Shown here piece by piece: positions 41,037 to 52,112 of a stretch of DNA of 64,000 bases. How positions within the stretch are numbered: position 1 is the stretch's first letter; each line of letters begins with the position of its first letter. Source of the stretch: Hyposmocoma kahamanoa (taxonomy: Eukaryota > Arthropoda > Insecta > Lepidoptera > Cosmopterigidae); assembly GCF_003589595.1 (NCBI RefSeq), contig NW_020656077.1, positions 6,707,997-6,771,996 on the forward strand, read 5' to 3'. Both the position numbers and the translations under genes were made by a program. The notes under the pieces were generated by a model. The model searched no databases. It had not been told where the DNA came from and saw only the letters and a list, made by a program, of their open reading frames with translations.

Positions 41037-41236
41037 ATATGAATGGGGACGGACTGCGCTTTTGTACGAATCAAGAGCGTATGAAGACACTGTAGGACAG
41101 AGCGGTGGATTCTTGCTAGCGAGCACTTTGCATGAATTCCTAATAATTGAGGATTTTGAAGTTCATGCACGGGAGCTCCAACTGCATAACAGTCTTCGAG
41201 ATCAGTTGGTTCAACACGTTGGATTTAATTACGCCA
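41037..41236 (+). CDS. Receptor guanylate cyclase-like gene, alternative exon 2b
   Basis: Acceptor AACAG ends at 41036 and donor A|GTGAGTTC starts at 41237. Joining to 10504 gives AA+A (Lys), then YEWGRTALLYESRAYEDTVG, SGGFLLASTLHEFLIIEDF and QLVQHVGFNYA, leaving in phase 1. It is a diverged duplicate of exon 2a: same start (FDW/YEW), same end (LGYKYT/VGFNYA), same phases, two codons shorter (200 bases, 3n+2). Unlike 2a it has no cysteine and no glycosylation site. It can replace 2a without changing the frame, but both together cannot be read through. Confidence 0.75.
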
Positions 41237-41752
41237 GTGAGTTCAGTTTTGGGAGCATGTTAGAGTCGAATCAAATTCAGATTCGGGGCATTGAGGAATT
41301 GTAATCGTTTTCGTTTTGCGCTAATTTATTAACAACGTATGGAATGCACAATTGAATTTTATTACACAGGCGTTACATGTTTAGCACAAACACGTTTTAA
41401 AATATGCACTTGTGTTTAAAGCACTACTTATACATAACAATTATATTCAGTGGTTTTGGTAAAGCTGTTAATACAGTTATATCCTTCGGAAATTCGGTAG
41501 GTGTCTTTGGTACGATAAAGAAAGATATTCTTTCGATAAACTTTAAAATTCTTGGATTAGCACCGGGTGTTGCTGCAGATCCAAGACAAGACTCCTTTCG
41601 GGAAGTTAACTAAATATTATCTACAAACAAGATGAAATTATGTTTGAGCATATTCAGGTCTGTAAATTACAAGTTTCCTGAACTAATTCAGGGTCAGAAC
41701 CTGAAATTAATATTTTAATTTGAATACGGTACGTTTTTTTTCTTTACAATTC
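41237..41752. other. Intron after exon 2b
   Basis: A 69-codon frame (41404) has no receptor-like motif. The next exon, expected to start with two bases completing a codon, was not found here or further downstream. Confidence 0.4.
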
Positions 41753-42318
41753 ACTCAGTTTTAGAAAGAATTCGTATAGTCAACACCTCAAATTAACTAA
41801 GAAGAAAGCTATGCATTTGTTTTCTTTTGAACGAGTGTGTATTTCATTATTTTTTGTGCTCACTCAGTTTTAGAAAGGACCCGTATCTCAGTCACTACCT
41901 GAAAGTAACCATGAACAAAGCTATGCGTTAGCTTTCTTTTAAATGAGTGAGCATTTTTTCTTTTTTTTGCTTACTCAGGTTTAGAAAGAACCTTCGTCAG
42001 AGTCAGCACCTGAAATTAACCAAGAACAAAGCTATGCGTTAGCTTTCTTTTGAACGAGTGTGTATTTTTTTCTTTTTTGTCCTTACTCAGTTTTAGAAAG
42101 AATCCGTATCACAGTCAGTACCTGAAAGTAACCACGAACAAAGCTATGCGTTAGCTTTCTTTTGAATGAGTGTGTATTTTTTTCTTTTTTTTCCTTACTC
42201 AGTTTTAGAAAGAGCCCGTATCAGAGTCAGCACCTGAAAGTAACCAAGAACAAAGCTATGTGTTAGCTTTCTTTTGAACGAGTGCGTATTTTTTTTGTCC
42301 TTACTTAGTTTTAGAGAG
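41753..42318 (+). repeat. Tandem array, units of about 110 bases
   Basis: ACTCAGTTTTAGAAAGAA-type unit starts at 41753, 41862, 41973, 42085, 42197 and 42303, giving periods of 109, 111, 112, 112 and 106. Each full unit holds a hairpin AAAGCTA-TGCG-TTAGCTTT and a T-rich spacer. The last unit is truncated and diverged. Confidence 0.95.
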
Positions 42319-42941
42319 GACTGATTGTATTTGGGACGGAACGCATACGTTCTGGACATTCTCACTATGAATTATTTTGAAGGTCCGGCTGGAGGGTTGT
42401 AGTATTTAATTACTATTACAAATTGTGTTATTTAAATTAGTGTTATCTAACACGAGTTGTTCTAAGTTTGTTGTTGTTTTGGCCACAGCCGATTTTTCTA
42501 TGAGTTTCATCTATTTTATTTATCTCAGGCGTTAAGAATTATTAATGCGCAATATCCGTTCGTCAATGAAAAAAAAATTGCCTAATCTGTGGCATCAAAA
42601 CAGGATAAAAGACGTAAATCTTCAAGAATCACTCCGTTTCACAATTTCGTTTGAATAAATAACTCTGAAATTAATACAGATCCGTGATGCTCGCGGGGTA
42701 TCGTGCGGACGTGTAGAATGGTGTAAATGTTATCTTGTGACAATTTTATCATCATACACACTCGACTGTGACGTCTCTCTTTTTCAGACAATTAATCACA
42801 CATATTAAGTTATGACTAGACCTGTGCTTCGGTCCTAAATTTGTCGCCATCAAACGGTATATCGACCGGTAGCAGCGGCGTAACCAGCTTGAAATCGGCG
42901 TAGCTTATATTTTTCTATTCTTTAAAAATACTACGACATTG
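42319..42941. other. Unassigned stretch after the tandem array
   Basis: No feature recognised. Confidence 0.4.
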
Positions 42942-43380
42942 TTTTATAATACTAAGTGACGGAACGAACAAGTTTAGTGCCTGGTGGTAAGCGACACGCC
43001 TGTCATGCGTGCGGCTGCCGCGCGGTAACCGCCCGGCTTACACGCTTTCACGTACATTAATGGGGAGTCTGAATTCTATTTACTAGGCAACAACAATTTA
43101 AATTCCTCAGAATAATATAACCGCCGCGTAGACCAAAGACAAGCCCAATGGCGTGAAGTTTATATTTGTGTGCTCATTTACGTTAAAACGTAAAAGCTAG
43201 ATAAATAGAGAGTATTTTGCTATAACAGTTCGGTCTCTAAACACGTGCAAGCGGTCGCCTGCAAGAGCTTTAAATCACAAAGATCTGAGGGCACCGCCAC
43301 TGTGCCCGTCACCCGTAAACATAAGTTGGCAAGTTACATGTGCTAGTAGTTTCTCCAATTCTAAATCACCCTTTGTACGA
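42942..43380 (-). repeat. Family A copy split by 260 bases
   Basis: 42942-43004 gives the 3' end (TTTTATAATACTAAGTGACG to GCGACACGCCTGTC). 43265-43380 resumes with GAGCTTTAAATCACAAAGAT. The 260 bases between are unrelated and begin with a GC-rich patch (GCGGCTGCCGCGCGG). Roughly 20 bases of family A are missing at the break. Confidence 0.75.
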
Positions 43381-43518
43381 GTATTAATTTTCAACGGTTT
43401 TTACGATTTGGGTAGGTATCATTACTAAAAATAATCAACTTACAGAATGCTCAAAAAAAATAAACAGTACACTTACTAATAAAAATACACTTAATTTAAT
43501 CTAGTATTAATGAATACT

Positions 43519-43758
43519 GTCACCTTACCTATGTCTGCCGGGAAGCAATAATGTGAGCATTACTATATATTTTAAGATTTAGAAGGGTAAGGGTGTTGGT
43601 GAAATCACAGGCATATCGGAATTGTCAATTTATGTCTCAGGGTGACGGGCTGATGAGATTTTTTTGCAATTTAAAGCTCTACGCGGCACTGCAACTGTTA
43701 TGGAAAGGCGTGCCGTTTACCACCAGGCGCACGCCTTGTTCATCCTGTACCATAAGAA
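43519..43758 (+). repeat. Family A dispersed repeat
   Basis: GAAGCAATAATGTGAGCATT, AAGGGTAAGGGTGTTGGTGA and CACCAGGCGCACGCCTTGTT; a small deletion follows GGTGACGGGC. Confidence 0.8.
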
Positions 43759-44649
43759 TACATTTTAATTGTACGGAAATTTTATTGAAATAAGCAATTA
43801 ATTGATATAGAAGTTAAAGTTTAAATTAAAATAGAACACATTTTCGCCACGCCGATTTTACGCAGGTCAACTTTATCGGCGGCGGCGGCGCGACACACAA
43901 GCCTAGTCATGATCCAGAAAGTAGTGAGTACAGGAGAGCTTTGAGACAGAAAATACGCTTTTTCAATTTTTTTCATCAAGACTGCGTAAACAAAGACCGT
44001 AAGATATGAAATTTCTGGTTGAATCACGTGTCACTTCAGTTAACTAGGTCAAATGGTGCAAACAAGCTTTTTTAAGCCGATATAGCTTAGAGTTTAGAGT
44101 TTCCTCGGCACGTACAATTACTGCGGGACCCCATTATGTATGCGGTTCCCGCTATAAACGTGTTGCACCATTTCCTTAATCAGACTTCCCAGCTACTTAA
44201 TTTGCTTTGCAAAGGGTTTGTAAGGTAAAAAGGATAAAAACAAAGTATTTCTGCAACGTCTCATATCTGCTTTGAACACCCGATTTTTTTTGAAGAAATA
44301 AATACTGGAGCCGCCAAACCCAAAGTAGATGACGATCGACGACTCGTAAAATCAAAGACGATTTTAGTTAACTGTGTTATATTTTAAAATAGGTGACTGG
44401 TTAGTTACAGGAGTAGTGCTGTTAAATCGATACAGTGATAGTTTATGAAGGGGTACAGTTTTAAAAGTGAACGGTGCTTTTGACCTTTTTAGTTACGTAC
44501 AAAATTCGTTACAAATGTGGTAGGGATGAAAAAGACATATGTGGTATTACTCGATTGGTTCAAAATAGGCCTACGTAATGTGCCCTTGACGAGCAGCGTT
44601 TTGTTACTGCTTTGGAAATTATGTTAAAATTACAAAAATTGTTGTGTTC
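43759..44649. other. Unassigned stretch
   Basis: Short GGC run at about 43880-43892. No coding signal. Confidence 0.4.
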
Positions 44650-44726
44650 GCAACAAATACTGATTATTATAATTATTAATACATTTATAATAATCAGTAT
44701 TTATTAATACTGATTATTTTTTTAAT
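44650..44726. repeat. Interlocked AT-rich palindromes
   Basis: AATACTGATTATTATAA, its complement TTATAATAATCAGTATT, then TTATTAATACTGATTATT: three alternating arms able to form alternative hairpins. Confidence 0.7.
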
Positions 44727-45119
44727 AATGGATTCTAATTTTTATTGACATATACCTATGTGTATAATAGCAGGGCGATACCTATCGCACGGCTATTAAT
44801 AGTGTTCTAACTCAAAATACGTGAAATTCAAGATGAAATCATTGCTAAATATTAAATTTAATAAAAAATATCTCTAAGTACATACGGGAGTGCTGAGGGC
44901 GTCCGTACGGCGATGTTGCTATTTTGTGGCGAGTGTTTTTAGTGATGTTACTGTACCAGTAACGAAGAAAGAATTCGAAGAAAAAAAGATTCTATTGATA
45001 TCGGCGGCATTACCCCGAAGGAAAATGCCGTATGTCATTAGACTGTAAAAGTAGCTGAAGTAAACCAATCTAGCAAATTCGACGTCGTCGACGAAGTGAG
45101 AGTTTCCGTAGTTTTTAAA
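44727..45119. other. Unassigned stretch
   Basis: A plus-strand frame at about 44889-45045 contains VTVPVTKKEFEEKKILLISA; it looks protein-like but I cannot place it. Confidence 0.3.
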
Positions 45120-45660
45120 ATTTAATGTGAACCCTATTGCAATTTAGCATCTAACATTATACCTAGCAATACAACTGTATCTACAAGGGTCAATTTTTCG
45201 TTTCTAACTACAATGTTTGTAATCGTCTCTCTAACATTGGAAAATAATAATAATGTGAATTTCACACAAGAAGAAAGAAGCAGGCTATTAACTGTAAAGT
45301 ATAAATAGATATAGAATTGTTCACATTGTCGTAGGAGCATTGGTGCCTTTAAGCTTTAACTAATAAGGAAGTATCATCAGCAAACAATACTATCTCATGT
45401 TTTATACCCTCCATGAGGCTAGGAAGTCATTAATATAAGCTAAAAACAAAAATGGACCTACAATGAACCTTGAAGGACACCCATGCTAATTGCAGACCCC
45501 TTTGTTCTCGTACTGTTGACATCGACCCTCTGTAAAGCTTGATTTGATGTAGATGCAATTTGCTCCGCTCTGAATTCAATATAGCGCCCTTGTAAATGTG
45601 CCAATTTGTTGCATAGTGATACAATTTCCTTTGTAGCCCTTTAAAATAACTCCTGTATCT
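45120..45660 (-). pseudogene. Jockey/CR1-like reverse transcriptase fragment with FADD box
   Basis: Minus strand from about 45490: SMGVLQGS (RT domain 4), then AYINDFLASW, then EIVLFADDTSLL at about 45400-45360, the catalytic Asp pair intact. After a gap, TNIVVRNEKLTLVDTVVLLG and IMLDAKLQ, the block seen also at 1-306 and 61190-61260. Stops and frameshifts separate the blocks. Order and spacing match one collapsed LINE. Confidence 0.75.
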
Positions 45661-45862
45661 ATATAGTCAAATGAAAAGAGATTTTATTTTAAGCTGAAAC
45701 AAACAAACATCAAAGCATTGTTTCCCCGAGGGACATCGTAGCATTCCACGCTTATTTCTTATACTTCCAACTCCAACTACCTACTTTATTAAAGTCTGAG
45801 AGAATTCTGAGAAAACAATAAAAGCAATGTTCATGATACGACGTTTTATGAGAGAGTAGTGG

Positions 45863-45870
45863 CTAACAAT
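45863..45870. repeat. hAT MITE target duplication, left
   Basis: CTAACAAT, identical to 46418-46425. Confidence 0.85.
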
Positions 45871-46417
45871 TAGAGGTGGGCGTTTAAACGAAAAGCACTT
45901 AAAAAGGCTGCTTTTTAAAATAAGCGCATAAGCACGCTTTTCATTTTAAGCGTAAGCGTTGGTCTATGCACTTAAACGTTTTTCTAAAAGACTTTTCAAG
46001 CGTCAAACTAAAAAGCGTGTGAAAAGCGCTTTTACAAGCACGCTTTTTAAACGTACGTTTTAACGTTAAAAAATAAGCAGTTATTTCCATTTCAACGGTT
46101 AACAACTACAAAGTTAAACAACTTATGTTTTTGAACGCTTTTAAACGCCAATGAAGAAAATGTTAATATAAAAATGTTATGTCATAAATAAAAATATAAC
46201 TTGTTTTTTACAAAAAAACTTACTTATCTTAAAACCTTTAGTGGTCTACTTTTGCTTTCGCAACGTTGCAAGCTTTTTTAACGTAAAAGTCTATGATGAT
46301 TTTGTTAGCTTCAAACTAACAAGCGTTTAAGTGAAAAAGCGTTTAAAAAAGCACGCTTTTTCTAAAAAAGCATAACGTTTAAACGTTTAAAAAAATAAGC
46401 AGTTTTTCCCATCTCTA
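45871..46417. mobile_element. hAT-type MITE with AAGCGT subterminal repeats
   Basis: 547 bases, ends TAGAGGTGGG and CCCATCTCTA (nine of ten inverted), perfect 8-base duplication. Both flanks inside are crowded with AAGCGT, AAACGT and AAAGCG motifs in both orientations (for example AAAAAGCGTGTGAAAAGCGC), the likely transposase-binding zone. No ORF. Confidence 0.9.
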
Positions 46418-46839
46418 CTAACAATAGTCAGTTATGCCCTGAATGTCTTATCTGCACAACACGCTACACGCCCGGTAGTCTTTCTCAAAAGTCTGGTCAG
46501 TTGTTTACTTTTTATTTTCAATTTGTTTATGTTTCAATCTTTGACGTCAATATTGCTTTCTTCGTAAAATTTCCTCGAAAATTTTATTTATTTAACTATG
46601 ATATAGTGAATTTTTCAGCTGTTTTTGCTTTATTCTAAAAAAAATGCATTTTTATTCAATAAATGTTGAGAAAGTCTGTATACCATAGGTTCCCAAACAT
46701 TTTAACTCACCGCCCTTTAAGATAAATAACTTTCAACGCCCATCCGCAAAAAATAACTGAAAACACATATTTTTTATATTAACTTAACACAAAAAATCAC
46801 TGTAATGTAGTGTAGTTTAAAAGTATAGATGAATAGATA

Positions 46840-47146
46840 AAATAGTAGCAGTAGAGCTGCTTGTGAAAAGTTCGTCCAGCGCAGTACTGCCACCTCACCT
46901 ATTTCTGCCGCCAAGCAGTAATGTCCCCATTACTGTGTTCCGGTTTTGAAGGATAAGGGTGCTGTTGAAATTACAGGCACATGGGACTTGTCAACTTATG
47001 TCACAGGGTGACGGGCGCAGTGGCAGTGCCCCTCAAATCTTTGCGATTTAAAGCTCTGAGTGGCACTGCAACTGTTATGGACAGGCGTGTAGCTTACCAT
47101 CAGGCGTACGACTTGTTCGTCCCGTCACTTGATATTATAAAAAAAA
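46840..47146 (+). repeat. Family A dispersed repeat, best-preserved copy
   Basis: From GTAGCAGTAGAGCTGCTTGT through CACCTATTTCTGCCGCCAAG, CATGGGACTTGTCAACTTAT and GGACAGGCGTGTAGCTTACC to CACTTGATATTATAAAAAAA. It contains a 103-codon frame that is a chance property of the family. Confidence 0.85.
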
Positions 47147-47999
47147 TTAGGTTTTTTTTTTCAGTAGCACCCCCTGGACAGCATCAATGCTCCACAATCG
47201 TTGCGATTTATATTCAGATAGGTACATCAAATTATTCTTATTCCCTCTTAAACCGTATCCGCAGCGTTACCTTGAGCCGGTCGATAATCTAAACAATGAC
47301 CGACACATGATCGTAGTATAAAAATGTTAAACGTGGAAAATATTTTGTCACTGCCATAAAAACAAATACGTCACAATTTGTTTTCGTTTTTGTAGCGGAA
47401 TAGTACATACGTAGTACGAAATAGTAAGACAAAAACGTAAACAATTAAATTACAAAACAGGATGCAAATGATAAGGAAGTAAAAAGTTCGTGGAAATTTA
47501 CGTAGAAGATCAGAAAGCAAATGTACACTACCCAACAAACACAATAGAGTGTAAAAAAAGACATACGTATACGAAATCCTAATTTGTGTAGTACAGATAT
47601 ACTGTACTATATTTTTTTATGTTTTGTTTATTTCTTGCAACAGGCATAAAAATGAATTTTCAAATTGCTTACTTGAGAAACGATTGGTTCTCCATACAAA
47701 CTTTCGTACCCTATTTCCCCCTTTAAGATAATTTTTTGTGACAAAAAGCAGGTCCCATCTATCTTTATACTAAAATACATCAAAATTGGTTCAGTTGTTA
47801 TATGTTCGTTACTTTTTCATTTATAATTATTAGTTTCAATCATTTATGGTTTTTAAGATAGGCATATAAAAGGCGTATTTACAATGTGTAAGGTCATTGC
47901 GAGAGAGCCGAACCTGTACCAAGGACCTCTTCACACTCAGACTTGATCTATAAATAGATGAAATTGTAATAGGTTAATTAATAGTAGTATATGTAATGA
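47147..47999. other. Unassigned stretch
   Basis: No feature recognised. Confidence 0.4.
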
Positions 48000-48007
48000 T
48001 AAAAATA

Positions 48008-48050
48008 AACGAAACTATGTTTTTTTTATTTAAATCGCGTATATTTGTTG
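48008..48050 (+). repeat. Family L arm fragment
   Basis: ACGAAACTATG then TTTAAATCGCGTATATTTGT matches the L arm and then runs straight into the TG microsatellite. Confidence 0.55.
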
Positions 48051-48061
48051 TGTGTGTGTGT

Positions 48062-48112
<51 letters not shown>

Positions 48113-48182
48113 TGTGTGCGTGCGTGTGTGTGTGGATGTGTGTGTGTGTGTGTGTGGTTGTGTGGGTGTATGTGTATGTGCA
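48048..48182. repeat. (TG)n microsatellite
   Basis: Interrupted TG/TGCG/TGGA units; open frames of Cys-Val or His-Thr repeats here are artefacts. Confidence 0.95.
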
Positions 48183-49924
48183 TGGGCGCGGATAAGCGAA
48201 GCATACCTAATGTCTATTTTATCATAAATATAGTTACAAATCTTGAATTCAATGCGTGTCAACGCGAGTTTACGCGATTTATTTTATTAAGTGACGCAAT
48301 TTCCTCAAGGTTGGATTGAGGTTGAGAAACAAACATAACAAGCCCCAGAAAGGTTGTTTAAAACTTTTAAACCCTTCCTTTGTGACACTTTTTTGCCCTA
48401 AAAGTCGTGCGCCACTGGCGTTATTACTTTTAATCTCCTGAGTGTCTAGATCTTAATTTTGGGAATTGACCTGAGTTCTTGACTTCAGTACGCCATTTTA
48501 TTTACACAACAGATGTTGTCTCTTGGAATCCCTTGAATTTAGAATTTTGATTACATTTGTGAAACAATGATTCGAACTAGTATTATGAGAAATTGACTCT
48601 GTTACGTATTTATGCCTAAACCGCTAGATCAAATTTGATAAATTTTGGTACAGACATAGATGGGACTTACGAGAAGGACATAGGTTAATTATTGTCACAA
48701 AAATAATTAAAGGGCATATTCAACAGTGTGAAGTGTACTTAATTGATTTTCCATTTGTCAGAAAAAAAATAAGTTGCTAACGAATTGTTTAAAAGTAATC
48801 GCTTATTATTATAATTTATTAGACAGGTAACAAAATTTACCAACTTGAATAATCTTGGTTACATATTCTGTTGGCTCGATAAATACCGGAGCTAAAGAGG
48901 AAAGTCACTACACTACACTAAATTAAAAAATAAAAGAGTCCAGGAAGTATTTAATTTTTTGTCAGTGGTTGTATGTCAAGAATTAAGGAACTTCGGAGAA
49001 CATATGTCACTAGTCAAATAGTTGGACGGAGTATAAAGTAAAAATTTTAAATTGTTTGAAGTACGGTCTGCAGTTTTCAATGCTCTCTATATTAGCAAGA
49101 ATAAGGATCAGTGGCGAGGCGTCCATATAACTCGATTTTTACCGGCTTGCCTAAAATTTTCCACGTATTATCAAATACTACATTTTGTGGTAAATTTATT
49201 AAAATTAAACACTAGTACTTTGTGTGCTAATAAGTTGTGTTTAAGAGTCGCCAAGGCGCCACTTTTTCTTAAGGGAAGTGTCTTTGGTTTTGCTCCGGCT
49301 TTACTAACGACAACTTTCACTTGTACTTTTTTTAAAATACTTCCCGTACGTTCACACTATTTCTCCAAAGTGTAATTCCGTAACTAAAGTGGGGATAAAT
49401 GTTTAATAAGCGGTCATTGCAGTGGTCAGGTCAATCGTTTTCTTTACTCATTCAGTGCGTACGTGAAGCTAGAGATAAACGTTTCAAAGTTTATTGTGAC
49501 TTTGCACATAATTGTGTGTATATCTATTTGTACGTAGTACCTTGTCGGGCCAATCAACTTGTTAACCAACACCTGGTTGTGCCAAGACTTATAATCAAAA
49601 TTTTAAAATTGGCTAACGTTTTTATTAAAAATATCTCAAATTTATCTATTCTTTGTGTTCATAATTAATAACAAACTAGTGGAGTATGTATTAGTACACA
49701 AAAAATAAAAGAATACATTCTGTACGTGGCACTGCACGTGTCTCATGTGCCAAATCTTGTCCGTGCGCACAGGGGGCACGTTGGCACTATGTCAACATTG
49801 TGGTAGCCGATCGCTACAGGTGGTCGGTTTCTCAACTCGTCATCATGGCAGTAAAACACATTCATTGCAATCAATAAAAAAAAGTCTATGGTGTCACTAT
49901 GTTGAGGCGAGGTATTTCTTTTCT
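48183..49924. other. Unassigned stretch
   Basis: Open frames at 49052-49375 and 49399-49668 show no domain. No repeat family from elsewhere in the window was seen. Confidence 0.35.
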
Positions 49925-50189
49925 TTTTATAATGCCAAGTGACGGACAAACAAGTCGTGCGCCTGGTGGTAAGCGACACGCCTATCCATAACAGTTGCAG
50001 CGCCATTCCTTTGAATCGCAAAGATCTTATGGGCACTGCCACTGCGCCCGCCACTCTGAGACATAAGTTGACAAGTCCCATGTGCCTGTAATTTCACCAG
50101 CACCCTTACCCACTGCTTGGCGACAGAAATAGGTAAAGTGACATTACCTCTCTGGACGAATTCTTTCCCAAGAAGCTCTACTGCTACTA
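49925..50189 (-). repeat. Family A dispersed repeat
   Basis: TTTTATAATGCCAAGTGACG, GCCTATCCATAACAGTTGCA, CAAGTCCCATGTGCCTGTAA and GACAGAAATAGGTAAAGTGA; lacks the CAAAACCGAAACGCAGTAAT segment. Confidence 0.8.
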
Positions 50190-50442
50190 TTTCAACTGAG
50201 CCTACATTTTAGGAGGTGAGGTGTGGCAGACCGCTCCTCGCGTCTCACACACAACCCGCGCGCAGAAAATTAATATGAATAAAATAACAAGAACAAGAAC
50301 AGGTGGAGAAAATTTGACACAGACCCGACAACATTTAGCAGGTTCTCTGTAGTACTCAAAGAGAAATATCTCCATATAAAAATTATGTAAAAACTTAGAT
50401 ATTCTTAAATAATACTTAGATTTAAACTTTCACGATTTTCAC
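50190..50442. other. Unassigned stretch
   Basis: No feature recognised. Confidence 0.4.
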
Positions 50443-50700
50443 ACGTTATTTGATTTTTTAATTCGGGACTTAATCACGTATAAAACATATTTTATTTACC
50501 TCGGCGTTTCGAACATATTGCAATGTCAACAAATAAATAATGAAGTTCAAGTGCGGGAAGTTAGAAAAAATCGCACGGCTAGAAGGTGCTGACATCCGCC
50601 TCTGCAGTCCCTTCGAGACCATGGACGTTGGAATATGTCCGAAACGTCGAGGTAATTAAAATATGAATTTTATACATGATTCAAAAATCAAATAATTCTT
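50443..50700. mobile_element. Imperfect foldback related to family L
   Basis: Left arm (TTTACCTCGGCGTTTCGAAC, 50498) pairs with right arm (GTCCGAAACGTCGAGGTAAT, 50635), and outer GATTTTTTAATTC pairs with GATTCAAAAATC. Arms are about 70 bases with mismatches, spacer about 110. GACCATGGACGTTG before the right arm resembles the family L centre. Confidence 0.65.
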
Positions 50701-50822
50701 AAATAATTCGTTATAGCTTTTTTAGCCCGTTTTCAGGATTTTATATGTTCGGATGAAGTACATCCTGTCCTGTAACACATTAGCACTTTCTTCAGACAAT
50801 TTCCTTAGGTGTATCGTATAAA

Positions 50823-50832
50823 TACACACTCA

Positions 50833-50877
<45 letters not shown>

Positions 50878-50887
50878 NNNNNNNNNN

Positions 50888-50939
<52 letters not shown>

Positions 50940-50960
50940 ACACACACACACACACACATA
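50823..50960. repeat. (AC)n microsatellite with 10-base gap
   Basis: AC units on both sides of ten unknown bases (50878-50887); the true length is unknown. Confidence 0.95.
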
Positions 50961-51294
50961 CGATACACGCGTTCTAGTAAAAAAACTTTCCCGTTTTTGA
51001 CGTGTAACTTATTTAAAAACGTCATATTAAATCCAACTGCCACTTAAGCTTACTGATTTTGCAAGTTATGTCGGTCACCTTAGTTCTCTGATGTATGACC
51101 TCATTCGGGATTCGGTCCATCAGACAAAAACCACAAGAATAGCTCGCTCCATCGCACGCTGAGAGACTTTAAATATAAGGATGAGGCTAGTTGTGAATGT
51201 CCACGACTCGGCTGTGTTACGTCCTACACAACTAGTAGAATGCACTGGTTAAATGCCTTAGTTTTTTTAAAATATATAATAGAACACGCTTGGC
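50961..51294. other. Unassigned stretch
   Basis: Nothing recognised. Confidence 0.4.
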
Positions 51295-51299
51295 CACAA

Positions 51300-52075
51300 T
51301 CTCACCGGATGTTAAGTGACGATAGGACGCGTTTGCCTACAAAATACCTATTCACTCTAGCCTTGAATAGCCCCAATTTGTTATTTTTGGAAAACACAGA
51401 TAGTAGAGTATTCCGTTCCTTTGCCGTACGCATCAGAAAGGAGGAAGTAAAGCGCTTAGTGCGAATTAGTGGTATATCAACGACATAAGGATGGAGTGTT
51501 CCGGACCTTCTAGTCGACCGAAGGAGGAACGGTGAGGGTGGAATTAAGCTCCTGACCGATAAGCAGGGTACTTTTCTGCGTGGCATTAGTTTTTAGGCTT
51601 TGTGATATTGACGACCTCAAGATGTGGCTCAGTTTCTTAAATTCCACAAAGCCTAAACGAATTCTCCTGTTGGCTTTCTTCTCGACGTTGTGCTTGCCAA
51701 ACCGGAAAACTGCAGCGCTTCTAGAAGCGTCTAATTTGAAGTCGTCCTGAGACGTATTAAGAATAGAACCATTAAAGATAACATCATAACGCTTCAGTCA
51801 AGATAAGATCAGTGATTCACAAAGGCTGACACGCAAATCCAAGCTCAGGTAATCACGTATATTATATAACAATTTAGGCCATAAAAACAGTTTCTTGTCA
51901 CGTATAGGACGGCCTCCACAAAGCGAAATTCACTGTCCATCAATATTCCGAGGTTTCTGACCCTATCGACCTGTTCTATTGGTTTCCCATAATAGCAATA
52001 CTTATTACCAACGGAATTCACTCCGAGGCTCTACATGGGCTCTACCTAGAATACCCAGACCAGAATCAATTTAGT
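51300..52075 (-). pseudogene. LINE reverse transcriptase C-terminal half, decayed
   Basis: Minus strand from about 52030: VNSVGNKYCYYGKPIEQVDR, VRNLGILMDSEFRFVEA and VLYVTRNC, the post-palm block of an insect LINE RT. It ends with RTKRFTSSFLMRTAKERNTL and NNKLGLFKARVNRYFVGKR at 51420-51310, the shared C-terminal block also at 9655 and 28520. The middle (51600-51880) is disrupted. One LINE copy with stops and frameshifts. Confidence 0.7.
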
Positions 52076-52112
52076 ATTTATTTATTATTATTAGAGTCAA
52101 GTCCATTTCCCA

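Noticed and set aside
41753..42318. CRISPR-like array
   Set aside because: Units abut without unique spacers, the period is about 110 bases, and the context is eukaryotic.
46981..47292. Recurrent frames beginning MGLVNLC in family A copies (also 38746, 49743, 7996, 19972)
   Set aside because: They vary in frame and length between copies and have no conserved stop or domain; a by-product of a non-coding repeat.
47974..48319. His-Thr or Cys-Val repeat proteins in TG/AC microsatellites (also 50809-51043 and 60071-60409)
   Set aside because: Simple-sequence artefacts present in all frames.
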